64,000 nt of DNA from Allolobophora icterica (GCA_963556255.1 OY744609.1:13426790-13490789), one strand, 5' to 3'. Positions 37,700 through 50,103 are shown, numbered from the stretch's first letter. The notes: generated by a model not told the origin, from the letters alone. Numbers and translations are program-made.

Positions 37700-40600
37700 C
37701 ATATTAGCATTGTTTTCCTTCAGCCTATTCCATCCTTAGTTTAAAACCACTGATGGATGTGAAATCAGGTGTGCCTGTAAGGAGTTGTAACTCGAAGAGA
37801 TGCTGGATTGATGTACAGTAGTTTTAACATGTACAATAGTTTTAACTTGATGTATAATACATGACTCATTCTTCAATATTCTTCAATATGTGTAAGGTTG
37901 ATGTGTTAACAAAGTGGTTCCCGACCATATTCGGAGCACCGTTACTAAAATTCATTCAGTCAACAGCACTTGGCCTTAATTTCATTAATTTGTCTTCCAC
38001 TTAATTATTCAATTTAATGACAAGCAAGTGTCCTTGTATTCAACGCAGTGTTACAACGATTTCTATGCTACTTTAACCGTGTACAGACAAGGAGGCGTTA
38101 AAATCTACTGTGAAAACAATACTTCTCGTCGTTAAAGGATTAATTTAAAAAAAGTATAAGTCTACAGGTGTCTGTAGTGAAAATCAACAGGTTTCATATT
38201 TTTTAAAATGAAAAACAACAAATATGGTTCTGCCATCCAGCCTCAGCACCCCTAGAGCAGGTTCACAGCACCCTTAGATGCCACGGCATCCTTGTATGCC
38301 ATGGCACCCTTAGATGCTGCGGCACCCAGGTTGGGAAACACTGTATTGACATTATGTATAATTTGTGATTATCACAGAGTTACATAAATCGAGGTCAAGC
38401 TGTATGACTGAATGAGGCTGCTGAAATTTGCAAATTTCCTATTTAAACTGATTTGTTTTTAGTTTGCTGAATACTGCAAAGTTGCAGGAAATAGGTGATA
38501 CTTAAAAAAACTTACATGTAAAATGTAAAAGTACTGTATTTTGTGTTGCATTTTTATTTGTGTCTTTTTTGTTTCTGTATAGTGCGTGGGTGACAGAGGA
38601 TAACATATGGGGTTATGTAGAAAACAAGGAGCGGTTTGGCACTGCTACTCGTTCCTTCCGTGGATTCCAAGAAGGAATCGATACCATGGAAGAGATGATC
38701 AAGAAACAGGGACCAGTTCCGGTAGGTGGTTAAATGGGTTTTGAAAAACCGATTTTCTCTGCTACGTCTGTTGGGCTTAATCCTTTAGTGATGAGAGGGA
38801 TTAGTTTTCCATGCATTTCAGTACATGCTCATCGTTAAAGGTTTAAGCCGACGGCTCACAACGAAAATGGTGGCATTTGAGTGTATGTGCGGTTTGTCAG
38901 TGTGATCTATTTCAATTTCACATTGTGGGCTCGGAATTCAGACATGGGTCGTTGGGGTGAAGAGGTGATTAGCTGCTCAGTCACTATGCTGCCTCTGTAC
39001 GCTGCATCTTTGATACATTTCCTAGCAAGTGACGTGCACTTTTCATGGATTTTCAGGTCTTCTTGGTAGTGTGAGAATTTTCTGTAGTGAAAGTTCAGCA
39101 AATCATCTGTTGTAATTAAATCTATCGCACTGAGCTTTTCATATTAGTACTTCCAGTTTTTGCATGTCTGGTCTAGGGACTTTTCTTGCCTCCTGTAATA
39201 ATGTTCTGTATTTAAACAGTGGTAACAGAAAAGATGATGAAACTCCAGAAATCAATAAGTCAGATGAATGTTTTTAACACTTTAACAACCATCTTGTACT
39301 AAAATGTATGGAAACTAATCCATGTTATCGTTAAATAGTTAAGTATATATATAATAATAATAATAATAATATCTTTTCTTTAATTAAGCGCCTGCTAACT
39401 GCACTGCGCTGTACAGTGAACATACATATAGTAGAAACGGCAGCCACGCAGAGCGCCTTACGTACATGTATACAGTAGAAGCACATGATAACAGTTTTAC
39501 AGGAGTCGAATACAACTGTTTTTAACGGCAGCCACACAGGGCGCCAATCACGGCCTAACACTCACTTAACTACCGCCGCCATCTAGCGAGTAGAAGGCTG
39601 AGTAAACCTTATGGAGGGTTACGGGATTCAATCTTGGTACCTTCTGCACTTTACGCCAGTGTGTTATCCATTACTCTACGGGCACCCCTGTATATTTCTC
39701 AAATTCTGCATTTTTTTAAATTGTGTGTTTATGCGTTCAAAGGCAAGGGTTGGCCGTGAACCGTCGCCATCTCTGAGTGAAACGAAACCAACTGAACCCA
39801 AAGGAAAGGAACAGAAATCCTCACAAAAAGCAAAAGTAAGCCTGTTTGTTTTAGCTCATAGAATGCAAGTATTGTTTGTTAATGTTGTGCTGCCTGTTTC
39901 CACCATGGCATCCTTTGAGTCAACAATTGTGTATTGTGAATTAATACCTGTGATGTGAGAAGAATTTGTAACTGAGTTCACCGTTGATCCCATTGTTTTA
40001 GAAGTTTCGGTGGGGCTTCTTTGCGTTTGACCGGGGTTGGACGGGGAGTGCTCTTGAGTAGATTACCTTGAAGGGGTGCTATATAAAACCTGTAGTAATA
40101 ACCTACAAAAGCGATGACACTTGCCTTTGTTGTAACTGTACAAGTTTGTAATTTAGTATTTATATAGCGCCTTGTCAAGAGAACCATCTTGAAGGATGTG
40201 TTATTGGTTTCTTGTTGATGCCCTTTTAGAAAGAGGAAGGCCGACGATCAGTTGTTTCTAAAGAAGAGAAAAAGGTGAGTTGATGTTATTTTGGGGGCTG
40301 TAGTGTCGTGGGAGAACTGACACTTCCGAATGCTGGCCTTCGCACGGCATCGAAGAAGGTCTAGGGTGGAACAGCTTGGCGCTGCTTCGTTGACATGGCA
40401 ATGCTCAGCTGAGTTCACCACCAGAGATGGAGAATGTTGATATCTTTCAGTGACTCTTTTCAGGTTTGAATGTGCATGGCTGTTACGGGTATGGAAAACG
40501 TTGCTGTGAGCTAGGAATGACAATCATTATCTCGTGGTTGATAGGAATCGAGGCTTGTAGCACAGTATGCATCAGAATTATTGGCTTTTGCTTCTTCAGA

Positions 40601-43600
40601 ATCAAAACCATTGCCAATTGCTTGGATGCAGTTAAAACTTGTTAGTCATGCTAACTATTAATAGCACTGAAGAAGAAGATGAAGAAAATCAGTCCTTAAG
40701 CTATGCCTGAGAGGCAGCCATGGATATGAAGTGTTAGCGACCTCATTTTCTTAGCCTCAGCTTATGAGGGCGAGTGGCCAGTTCTTTCCCTCGCTGTCTC
40801 ATGTTTCAACCGACATGTGTACAGGACTTTTCAGAATGTAAGAGGTACAGTGTGTCGGTGTGCTCATTAAAGCCGAGTTGGCTAGAGGGAACAGAAATCT
40901 GAAACCAAATTTCTGCCCTGGCGGGTATTTGTACCTCTGACTTCTCGATTGACAGTCCAGTGCGCTATCCACTACACTCTTGAGCACTGAACTAGCTCTA
41001 ACAATTCGTCTCATTTTATAGCTGTTCATCCACAAGATGGAGCAATCAATGCCTGAAGGTCAAATGTTATTCTTTTTGTTCCTTTGTGTTGGACTGAAAT
41101 TTTCAGACTTCTTTAACATGCATTAATTACATAGCCAGATGTTTGCAGTACTATTCAGAATGAAAGACACGTGGTGTTAAAAGTCTTGATGCATATGTAC
41201 ATAAACTGGACATTTACAAAACATATGCATGAAACTCGCTATATCTCGTTGGCTTTCAAACATCTGGATATCTAACTGCTCTTAACCTAGCATCTGACTA
41301 ACCATGCCTCAGGTTTGCATGTCTGTGTGACTGCACAAGTTGAAAATGTTTCTAATAATGATGCACATGCATATATATACAACATTGTACACATTTGCTC
41401 TGTCAAACGAAAGATTGAAATTTAATTTAGTTTTTTTTGCATATTTTTTGATTGCTTGATGTTTGCTTTTCCTACAGAAGGAACCAACCGAGTCAAAGGG
41501 CCAGAAGCGCACTAGCACAGCAGCGGTTCTATCTTCTCCACCACCGGCAAAGACACGTCTGCTGGAGAAAGAGTCTCCATCGCCTCCAGCCACCACCCAT
41601 GGAAAGTCGTCTCGCTTTGATTTTGACGATGGTGCACCGTCTCGTTCATCCGGCACGAAAAAAGCACCAGCAGGTGCAAGCACCTCGGCTGAAAGTTCTA
41701 AATCGGTTTGTTGTAAAGTATTTGTTACTTAATCATTTTCTTGTATTACTGTTGGTTACTGTGACTTAGGTTCATTTCAGTTCATTTAGACTTCCAGTTT
41801 CTGCAGTAATTTGATTTAGATTGTCTTCTTGCACTGTGTGATTTTTCTGGAATTGCCATGTAGTCAGTAGTTGTGAGCAATTCCAAGCTAGTGCGGATTT
41901 CTGCATTGGTTATCCAAAATATGTATTGTATTGTATTGTATTTAGACATTTATTAAGTGCCATCATCTAGTAGGGTAAACCGTTGAGAGGTGCTCCCATT
42001 GCGCATGGTCACAAGAAAAGAAATAAGTCTTGAGGAAAGCATGAGAAGACGAGGGGTACCTATTAAAATTAAAATATGTGCTTCTGAGATGTACTGGAAG
42101 ATAAGGTACAGGAGAGATAATGGTAAGTGGTTTACTAAGTATCTAGATACTTATGAACATTTATATGTACATATATGCTTGCAGGTTTGCATGCACATAC
42201 ACAGAATCAGTTTGGCTATGTTGGCTTGCTGCCAGTGGGTATTTTATAAGTTACATTGCAGAACTTTGTTTAGAAGTTTAGCATGGTAATTTGCTGGGGC
42301 GTGGGTTTATCTGTGGGTGCACTGTTTTGCCAGTTGAATTCGTTGATGGCAGATCAGCTGTTCCTGCCCGACATCCTGCCATCACTCGAGGAGACGTTGC
42401 CACCGAAGAATATCATTGCAACGCCGATGAAGATCGGTTTCCTTGGCCTTGGCATCATGGGATCTGGCATGGTCGACAACCTTCTCAAGTCGGGTCATGA
42501 GGTCACTGTCTGGAACAGGACAACCTCTAAGGTCAGTATCATTTGAGTGAGCTGTTAGATTCAACCACAGCACCACTTTGAAGAAAACAGCTGTTGGAAG
42601 AAAAGACATGCAATTTTAGTGAATGATATCTATTCTTTCAAGTATTTCTTGAACTTGCTGTTCATTATTGTCTTATTTATATAGGGGCTATAGCTGTTCG
42701 TTGTGTCATTTATATAGCACTTATATATAATCTAATTCTGTGACTTCTGTAGTGCCATTATGATAATGCAGAAGAGCATCAATAATGGTTGCTTTGTGTG
42801 GTCAGAATCATAATCTACTGGAGAGACTCAGCTTAAATCCAATATGTGTAGATTGTGCATCCGTTTAGATATGGTACAGCACGTTTTATAACTTGAACTG
42901 ATTTTGAAAAAGTTGACAAAGTTGACGATGGAAACGAAGGCTTTTCATATTATGTTTTGCACTATTTCCATTATAATAAAATATTAAAGTAGTGGATTTT
43001 TGTAACTCGAACTGATGCAGGTGTTGAAGAAGTTTACCATGAAATAAGGACACCAAAGCTTTTTCATATTATGTTCTGCGTTACTGCCATTCTAATAAAT
43101 ATTAAAGTAGTGGTCTTGCTATTCTGTGTTTTAATTAGTTTTGATTTGCTTTATCATTTGTTTCCAGTGTAAGGAGTTCATCAAAGATGGTGCTCTTAAA
43201 GGAAGCAATCCGGCCGAGGTTGTTCAGTCATGTGACATCACCTTCTCATGTGTTACTGATCCATCAGCCCTCAAAGATGTATGTTATTATCATGTTAACC
43301 TGCCTGATGTAAAACATATGTAATTAAAGCCGTTTTAATACACTTATTAAAGGCATCAAGCAATCAAGGCGATTCGGATTGCCAATGACTGGGATTTGGT
43401 GTCATGCTGATATGAAGTGTTGCTTTTGCTTAGTGGCAGTAGTGCCGAATTGTTGAATGCAGTGAATGTCAATTCTTTTGATTGGCGTCATTATCATTTT
43501 GGTTTAAATGCCATTGCCTTTGGTTGATGGCATTGTCATTGCATTTGCTTTTGATTGATGTGATTGTCATTTATATTAAAATCCCTTGCTTTTGATTAAT

Positions 43601-46600
43601 TGCATTTAATCATACCTCTAGTTGGTTGTTTGTTATTGCTGTGGAGTAATTGTGCTTATGTTATTATCACTGATGGATAGAAATTATGCAGTGGTGTTCT
43701 CTTTGATTAGCTTCTGTATTACTGCACAGCTGCGGTATAAAACGTGCATGTCTTTTGTGTTTAGCTGGTGTTTGGAAACTGCGGGGTCCTGCAGGGGATT
43801 TCCCAGGGCAAGGGCTACGTTGACATGTCGACTGTGGACTCGGAGACCATCACAGACGTTAATGAGGTAAGTCTCTGATCCCAAGCCAACCATCGATCAT
43901 CTTGTAGGAAACAGTTTTCCAACTCCACCTCAGTGTATAGAATGTATGACTGATGCAAATGACTGTTGCTGCTCCTCGCACCAGAACAGAATTTTGCTTT
44001 CTGGTTCACTGTGAAAGAATGCTGGCCAATGACAAGACGTGTACCAGGAACAACAGCATTTAATGTAGCCCTCCTTCTCGAGTTCAGAAGTGCACACACA
44101 ACCGCACTATAGAACATCAATGGCGCTGAGCATTTGTGGAAGGACTTGCTCAAGGTCCCTACACAGTGACCGCCGCATCAGTGGAGGTTTGAGCCCATAC
44201 TCTCCGTGTTACAAGGCGAGCGCTCTTGCCAATTGGCTACCATGCTGCAATAAACGAGACCTGAATTACATTAAAGAACTGACAGAAAGCAAGGAGATGA
44301 GCAGTAAATTCAAATGCTTTGGACTGGCCACTAATATTGTATTGTATAAATACAGTTGTAATGTGTCGTAAACTTAAAAGTTTTTTGTTTCAACTTCTTT
44401 ACCCAACGTAGCTTAACTCTGGTTTTCACAACATTGTGGATATTAAGTGGGCTTTTCCAATGGATTGTGATAATTAGCTACACGGTGGGTTTCTCTTGAA
44501 ATGGTGATTGATACGTTTGCATTATTATGACAGCTCTGTAGTGCTAAGACATCATTAGATTAGACTAGATTAAACACAAAAAATCAATCATGCATTTATA
44601 TGCTGTTGTGCCTTGATGTGTCAGGATAGTGTAATGTTATACATAATTTTTATAGCACCTCTTGAAAATGTCCACTCTCAAGTGCTCTCAGCTGAGCCTT
44701 ATTGGACTGGGCAGTCTTGGACTTAATTAACACTTTAACGACGAGCGTGTACTGAAATTTATGGAAAACTAACCCCTCTCGTCATTGAAGGATTAAGAGA
44801 TAAACTTGTCCTGAGAAGGCAGAATCAAGAGGTAGATCATTTCAGAGAGGGATGGTGCCACAACTGGAAGGATGCATTTTTCTGGGATTGGCAGTGTGAG
44901 CAACAGAAAGGACAGTTCACCCAAGCCGTGGCATGCATTGCCGGACTTGCCCGAGACAGGATGATACTGTTCCGGAAGTTACTAATGTGTCGTGATGTGC
45001 CATTGTGTCTTGACTTCTTCATTGTGTCAGCACTTTTAAATAAAATGGTGCTTTGTGCTGAGCTTTAGAGTAGCACTTTAGATATTTGAAGATTACGATG
45101 TGCTAGTGTTTTATGATGTGCTGCCTTCTCTTGTAGTGTTATTGTTTCCTAACATGCCATTCTGTCATTGTTTCAGGCCATAACTGCTCGTGGTGGTCGC
45201 TTCCTCGAGGCGCCGGTCATTGGCAACAAGCACCTGGCTAAGACTGGTCAGTTGGTGATACTGGCCGCTGGTGACCAGACCCTCTACAATGACTGCGACT
45301 CGTGTTTCCATGCCATGGGAAGGCATATGTTCCATCTGGGTACGCTTGTCTAATACACTTAACTCGGCCGCACTTTGATTACAATATAATTAACGTACAT
45401 TACAGAGATGCACCATTGGCTTTTAGTTTGCATTTCTTGTCTGATATGCATAACTCAGCTACAAAATAATTACAATGCAGTTGGCATACATTGCTGAGAT
45501 ACACAATAGGCTAGTGATTAGTGTGTTGGACTGTCAATTGAGAGGACAGGGTTTGAAATCTGTTCCAGGGCAGAAAGACTGATTGCTGTTCCACCTTTGC
45601 TCCCTTGTGAACTCGGACATAAAATGAGTACACTACTGATTGTTGGTGGGAAAATCAGGTGGTGTGGGAGGTGACGGCACCCCCTTCTATGCTGTGGCTA
45701 AGAAAGTGAAGTCGCTAACACTTCCTGCCCATGACTACCTCTCAGTCCAGCTTAGCAAATGCTGTTGATCTACATTACTTTCAGTTGTGTTGCACAGCCT
45801 GTCTATTGTCCTATGTATCATGGGACATTTGTTGTTGACTCTTTTAAAATGGAGTATTTGGATTCATCTTCTACATTTGTGTTTGCATTTAAACCAACAG
45901 ATCCGATGGTTACATGACCACACCTCTGAGGTGTTAACTGGATTTCCAATTACCTTACCTATCTTCTTTCATTCATTTATTCATCTGTTAAGAGGATTTT
46001 TATAGCACACTTTTAAGATCGTAACAGAGGTTTTCCTAGCTGACCTCTGGCAAAAGGATTGATGAATGGTGTACATAGCATTGCTGGTCATAGGAATATC
46101 CTGCATTTATTGGTTCGATTCTATTCTATTCTAGGTGAGGTTGGCTCTGCAACTAAGATGAAGCTGGTTCTGAACATCCTGATTGGATCTACGCTTGCCG
46201 GTCTGGCTGAGAGCCTCGCGCTGGCGAGTAAGCTTGGCCTTGACACGAATGAAGTCCTACAGATCATCAATAATTCAACGGCTAGCTCACAGTTCTTGCG
46301 AGAGAAGGGTTCTGGTATGTTAAAGATGTTCCAGACTTTTAAGTTTGAAAATTTGTGTAATATTGCAGTGAATTGTGGTGGAATGAGTATTTTGGTGAAA
46401 ACTGCTTGTCTAAAAAAATGTAAAAGTTCTGTGTAGTAAGAAAATCTCTGTGAGAGTTAAACAAATTAAATGTGAAATCTTGCTCAAAATTTAGTTGTCT
46501 GGTGTAAATTAGTTCATGTAGTTTGAAGTTAAACCTGAGGCCTTTTCAATGATGTTTTGCATATCGCTTTGAAAAATGTGTGCAGGATTATTTTGGACCT

Positions 46601-48499
46601 ATCTTATTTGTAATATCCTTGTGAGTCAGTTTCTCACATGTTGATTTTTCTGACTCTTGTTGTTTTCTTAGGCATAGACAGTTAGACACGTATATTTTAT
46701 GAACAGTTTATGGTCTTTTGGAACCATTTTGCAATACACTAATTGTAATTGTCCTCTTGAAGAGAAACTTCATGGAGACACTGTTTTGGGTGTTGTATCA
46801 TGTCCTTTTTAATACTAAAGTTGGCTTCTAACTTGACACTTTATCCTTTTGGGGTCAGTAGATGAATATCAGTGTTAGTTAGAAGTATGAAATATGTGTA
46901 GTCACTGCTGTTTGCCCTCTGCCAAATGATTCAGGATCATGCTTATGAAGTGTCTAAAGAGGTATTTGTACGTTTACAACACAGTTTAAATTCTAGGCAA
47001 CAGGGATGACAAGGGCAGTCAGTGGAAGGTTCATTGTTTTTATAGTTGGTCCACATTGTGCTCTTGTTGGAAAATTTTTCTTTCATTGTTATCATGTCTG
47101 ATATGCCTCTCACCGGAGTTTCTCTTTTCAATGCTACCTGTTGTCTCTAAGCTGGGCTTGTCTTCAGGCTATATGTAGTCAGAAAATTTAGAATGTTGAT
47201 CCTGTGATTTTTGCAGTACCTTCTTTGCGAACCTGTAAGTCGGTCCCAGCAAATCCTGCTTCTTGTGAATTTGATCCTTTACAAATTCCATAGGTTGTAG
47301 TGTCATTTACTTTTTGTGCTTTTTAGATATGGTCAACAACAGAATCAGTGAGCCAAGCTGTAAGTTGCAGATCATGCAGAAGGACTTGCGATTGGCAATC
47401 AACATGTCCGACATGGTCGACCAACCGCTACATGTTAGCTCAGCCGTCAATGAGGTAATTGTAGCAGTATTTTAACAAATGTAACGGTAATGTACTGCAA
47501 CAGACTCTCAGAGGTGCAAAAGTAAAAGTAGATGTAAAGTACCATGTGTTGGTTTTATGTGGATGGTTGTTTGGTTTAGTTTGATGCGTTGATACAGTAG
47601 ATTAACAAAGTTTGAGCCAAGAAATCTAAACAAACCTGATAAGAAACATTGATATCCAATTGAGTTGGGGACTGATGCAGTGGTTCCCTGCTTTGATGGC
47701 ATCCTGCAATGGCTATGGTCAGCAGTACACAAGAGGTACAACAAAATGTGAGATGCACATTTGTTTTAAATCTGTTTTAACAATAAACTGACCTGAATAA
47801 CTCTAAACTAAGTAGTGAAACTTCATAAGAGCCTCATCGTCGGGAAACTGATGAAAGAGAAGAAAGAAGAAGAAGAAGAAGTAGTGACAAAACTGTGACT
47901 TTCAACACTGTTTCTCATTGGCTTTCAAATACCTTCTCGTGTGTTGGACTGTCCATCTAAACAGTCTGCCACTGCACTTACATACTGTTGCCTTTGACTC
48001 TGCACAGCATACATTTGCCAACTGTCTTAAATCGCACTTGTTTGGACCTGTTTAGGTAGTCATAGGCACAGCGCATTTGTGAGTTACTTAAAATGCGCTA
48101 TGTTAAGTGTTCTCATACATAGTCTGGCTCTAACAGCTCTTTACCTGGTGACTGACTACTTCAGATTCACATTTCTGTGTGACATTGTACGTGATAAAGT
48201 TTTCATAACAGTAATAAGTGTATTACACACGTAATGAGAATACTGTGCACATTGCTGAGGTTGATTGCATTCTCAAAGTAATTTATATGGCCATCTGAAA
48301 TTATGGTCCATCTGAAACATGTTGTTATGGTTTGAAGCAATTGTGTGGCTAACGAGTTGGATTGTGATGTTTTCGAGAAATTAACTGAACTGCCAAATAA
48401 TATTTCGTTCTTTTCCTTTGACAGCTGTTCAAAAAGGCGAAGGCCAAGGGCTACGGTGAGCACGACATTGCAGCCCTATGTCGTGCTGCAGACCTTTGA
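35393..48499 (+). CDS. GLYR1: GLYR1/NPAC: PWWP and 6PGDH-like nucleosome-binding protein, 14 exons
   Basis: Nuclear chromatin factor: in vertebrates GLYR1/NPAC binds nucleosomes and H3K36me3 through PWWP and is the cofactor of the demethylase LSD2/KDM1B. Exons: 35393-35427, 35541-35577, 37517-37599, 38583-38721, 39743-39835, 40230-40274, 41478-41705, 42334-42531, 43168-43278, 43765-43866, 45177-45339, 46135-46314, 47327-47454, 48425-48499. All are GT-AG, phases agree, and the product is 538 residues (human 553). PWWP spans about 5-95 with [17 protein letters not shown]. Residues 99-250 form a charged Ser/Pro linker with no clear AT-hook. The NAD motif GFLGLGIMG is at 255-263, the FLEAPV motif at 366-371, and the active-site pair is K421 and N425. 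Vertebrate GLYR1 has Met at the lysine position, so this copy may have kept a catalytic residue. Starts at the first ATG. Confidence 0.93.
35541..35577 (+). CDS. GLYR1: GLYR1 exon 2: PPWP motif
   Basis: 37-base exon completing [13 protein letters not shown], the defining PWWP motif. Acceptor TTTTTCAG, donor GTAAGT. Confidence 0.9.
35849..37154. mobile_element. 1.3-kb foldback element in GLYR1 intron 2
   Basis: Arms 35849-36236 and 36767-37154 are inverted copies of about 388 bases with almost no difference. AGGTTT flanks both sides as a likely 6-base target duplication. Each arm has three CACGTG E-boxes. The 530-base loop carries another repeat (36395-36580). Short identical ORFs in the arms look non-coding. 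Confidence 0.88.
36395..36580 (+). repeat. Dispersed repeat (TGTAATGTAAATCTC family), copy 2
   Basis: Related to 17880-18010; contains GGCGCTATATCAAATCAAG, then GTGCCAGGTCAGAGTCCGGG. Nested in the loop of the foldback element. Confidence 0.65.
37517..37599 (+). CDS. GLYR1: GLYR1 exon 3
   Basis: PWWP beta strands, ending [10 protein letters not shown] as in family FFGTED. Acceptor GTTTAG, donor GTAAGC. Intron 2 before it carries a 1.3-kb foldback element. Confidence 0.88.
37644..37697. repeat. TA dinucleotide array
   Basis: About 26 units, 45 bases after GLYR1 exon 3. Confidence 0.95.
38583..38721 (+). CDS. GLYR1: GLYR1 exon 4
   Basis: Completes the PWWP aromatic cage and C-terminal helix ([12 protein letters not shown], then [11 protein letters not shown]). 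Phase 0 out, donor GTAGGT. Confidence 0.9.
39345..39690 (-). repeat. tRNA-derived SINE, minus orientation
   Basis: On the minus strand the head reads GTAGAGTAATGGATAACACA with a GATTGAATCCCG B-box-like block, and the copy ends in TTA repeats near 39350. In GLYR1 intron 4, about 50 bases before exon 5. Confidence 0.6.
39743..39835 (+). CDS. GLYR1: GLYR1 exon 5: linker
   Basis: 31 codons of charged linker ([20 protein letters not shown]). Acceptor TTCAAAG is weak; donor GTAAGC is good. Confidence 0.72.
40230..40274 (+). CDS. GLYR1: GLYR1 exon 6: basic linker
   Basis: 15 codons ([15 protein letters not shown]). Acceptor CCCTTTTAG, donor GTGAGT. Its small size and phase 0 mean it could be skipped without a frameshift. 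Confidence 0.7.
40770..41010 (-). repeat. tRNA-derived SINE, minus orientation
   Basis: Minus strand: TAGTGGATAGCGCACTGGAC (A-box-like) and TCAGAGGTACAAATACCCGC (B-box-like). Same family as 45495-45770. In GLYR1 intron 6. Confidence 0.7.
41478..41705 (+). CDS. GLYR1: GLYR1 exon 7: Ser/Pro-rich linker
   Basis: 76 codons between PWWP and dehydrogenase fold, with SSPPPAKTR and a short acidic-aromatic patch [10 protein letters not shown]. It may correspond to the LSD2/nucleosome-contacting linker of NPAC; that is inference. Acceptor CCTACAG, donor GTTTGT. Confidence 0.82.
42334..42531 (+). CDS. GLYR1: GLYR1 exon 8: NAD(P)-binding motif
   Basis: 66 codons. After a hydrophobic/acidic lead it starts the Rossmann fold with [16 protein letters not shown] and continues [10 protein letters not shown], as in the family. 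Confidence 0.92.
43168..43278 (+). CDS. GLYR1: GLYR1 exon 9
   Basis: Rossmann fold strands: [19 protein letters not shown], matching TPAEVVSTCDITFACVSDP of vertebrate GLYR1. Donor GTATGT. Confidence 0.9.
43765..43866 (+). CDS. GLYR1: GLYR1 exon 10
   Basis: Encodes [21 protein letters not shown], a family-typical segment near the nicotinamide site. Donor GTAAGT. Confidence 0.9.
44060..44250 (-). repeat. tRNA-derived SINE, minus orientation
   Basis: Minus strand: GGTAGCCAATTGGCAAGAGC, then GGGCTCAAACC. The body (CAGAAGTGCACAC...GACTTGCTCAAG) recurs at 63310-63430. In GLYR1 intron 10. Confidence 0.65.
45177..45339 (+). CDS. GLYR1: GLYR1 exon 11: substrate-site segment
   Basis: Encodes [17 protein letters not shown] then [10 protein letters not shown], the substrate-binding region of beta-hydroxyacid dehydrogenases. 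Ends in phase 1. Confidence 0.92.
45495..45770 (+). repeat. tRNA-derived SINE, plus orientation
   Basis: TAGTGATTAGTGTGTTGGAC (A-box-like) and GACAGGGTTTGAAATCTGT (B-box-like), with a tail reading CACTTCCTGCCCATGAC. In GLYR1 intron 11. Confidence 0.7.
46135..46314 (+). CDS. GLYR1: GLYR1 exon 12: catalytic-position segment
   Basis: Encodes [19 protein letters not shown] and the following helix. Lys-421 (codon 46161-46163) and Asn-425 (46173-46175) have the KxxxN spacing of the active site. Acceptor TTCTAG. Confidence 0.92.
47327..47454 (+). CDS. GLYR1: GLYR1 exon 13
   Basis: C-terminal all-alpha domain: [18 protein letters not shown], matching [16 protein letters not shown] in vertebrates. 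Donor GTAATT. Confidence 0.9.
48425..48499 (+). CDS. GLYR1: GLYR1 exon 14: C terminus and stop
   Basis: Encodes [18 protein letters not shown] to a TGA stop, the usual beta-HAD C-terminal helix. Human GLYR1 ends similarly (S/ADND.SAVYRA). No strong AATAAA follows closely; ATTAAA occurs near 49031. Confidence 0.88.
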   Translation: MFKKAKAKGYGEHDIAALCRAADL

Positions 48500-49851
48500 A
48501 TTCAGGAAGGCGAACTGTGTTTTTTCTGAACTTCTGTGTGGCCCTGGTTTCTGTGCTGTGTTGCCAGACCAGTTGGTCATTTGGACAACGTTCATTTTTG
48601 CTGAACGAGAAAGAAGTAAATTGTGACTAATTATGTTCAACTTGTTACTGCGACTTTTATCTTTCGGTTTTCTAGTTTACGAAAACCTCGGTTTCTGCCT
48701 GGGAAGACATAACGAAACTGTTTGAGAGGCAATCTATGCTGCTTCAATAGTAAATTGTTTTACAAGTGATGAAGTTTTGCAATGGGTGTGTTTTTATTTT
48801 TATTTTAAATTTTGGTTGTGAATGCTGCGGATTTTTGGTAATACTGATTGCAAAACTCTATGAATTTGTGATTTTTACTACTAAGCAGGTGCATCCGAGG
48901 TTTGGTTCTTAACTGTAGTCAGGGACTTGCTTTTAGAAGCTCCATTTGTGGGGGTTTGTCTGGTATGAAACAAAAGGGCTTTATGAAGATCAGGACCATA
49001 GGTCTTGCATGTGAGCTTGTATAAAACTGATATTAAAACCCAAACAGTTGCAGTAAATGATTTCATTTTCTTTGTTCGTCTGCTGTGACCATTCCTTCAG
49101 AAGGCTTTCACTAACCTAACTGATCTTAAGAGTACTAAAGACTGACCGGTTCATCTGTGCACGAGTGATTGGAACTCGAGACAGTCTCCACTAGCAGTCT
49201 CGCACAGACATGTAGGATCAACCACCGAATGTCTATCCAGCGTTGATGCCTATTCTGTATTCAATATTTGATTTATCACATCCTTTCCTGGGATAACGAG
49301 AGATAGGGAGCGATCTGGGTGCAGGAATAGAAACATTCTAAAGCTAAGCACTCACAAAAACAGCAACAGTAAATTCGGCAGTTCTTAAGCACTCGACAGA
49401 CTAAATCAAAGGAAGCAGCTTGTGTACAGACAATGTATGGAAAGACGTTTTGAAAAGGGCTGTAACGTGAAGAATGCACCATCTAAGGTGACATTCAAAC
49501 AGCTCAAGACCTATCTGAAGAATCATTTTCTTCGGCCATGTTATGGTGCTATATAAATAGTATTTTATTATTAGTATTTTTATTATTACTACTACTGTTA
49601 GTTTCTTTACGTCTTGGTACATAATTATGATCCCTCATGGTTAAAAATTAGGGATAGAATTTTACTGGGATGGCTACTATTATTCTTGACCCGAGGTAGA
49701 AATAATCCCTCAGGAACAAAAAATTATTGGGAGTAAATTTTCACCTTCGAGAAATCAGGCATCATTCCAGGTTTCACAACCATCCGGAAATGTGCTTCTG
49801 AATGCAATGGCGTTGTGGCACTAGATATGTATGGGAAGACATTATTATTAT

Positions 49852-50103
49852 CAGTGCTGTTTTTCTGCGGGAACTCCGTTTCAACATCTTTTACAGCAAT
49901 TAAAAAATAATTTAGTTATTTCAATAAAATACTAATTTAGTTATTAAATTTTATTTGAGTGTTTTCAAAACATTGAAATTAAATTAAACTAAATTATTCT
50001 TGGGAGGGTCTCGCCCAGCCTGCTTTTTCCTCGGGCATTGCTCTCGATTTAACCCTTCCATAATTGTTCAGTTCTGGAACCTTTTTTCTAGAAAAAAGCA
50101 CTG
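49852..50103. mobile_element. hAT-like MITE (CAGTGCTTTTTT family), copy 2
   Basis: 252 bases, from CAGTGCTGTTTTTCT to AGAAAAAAGCACTG, flanked by ATTATTAT on both sides. Related to 2766-3031. Confidence 0.8.
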
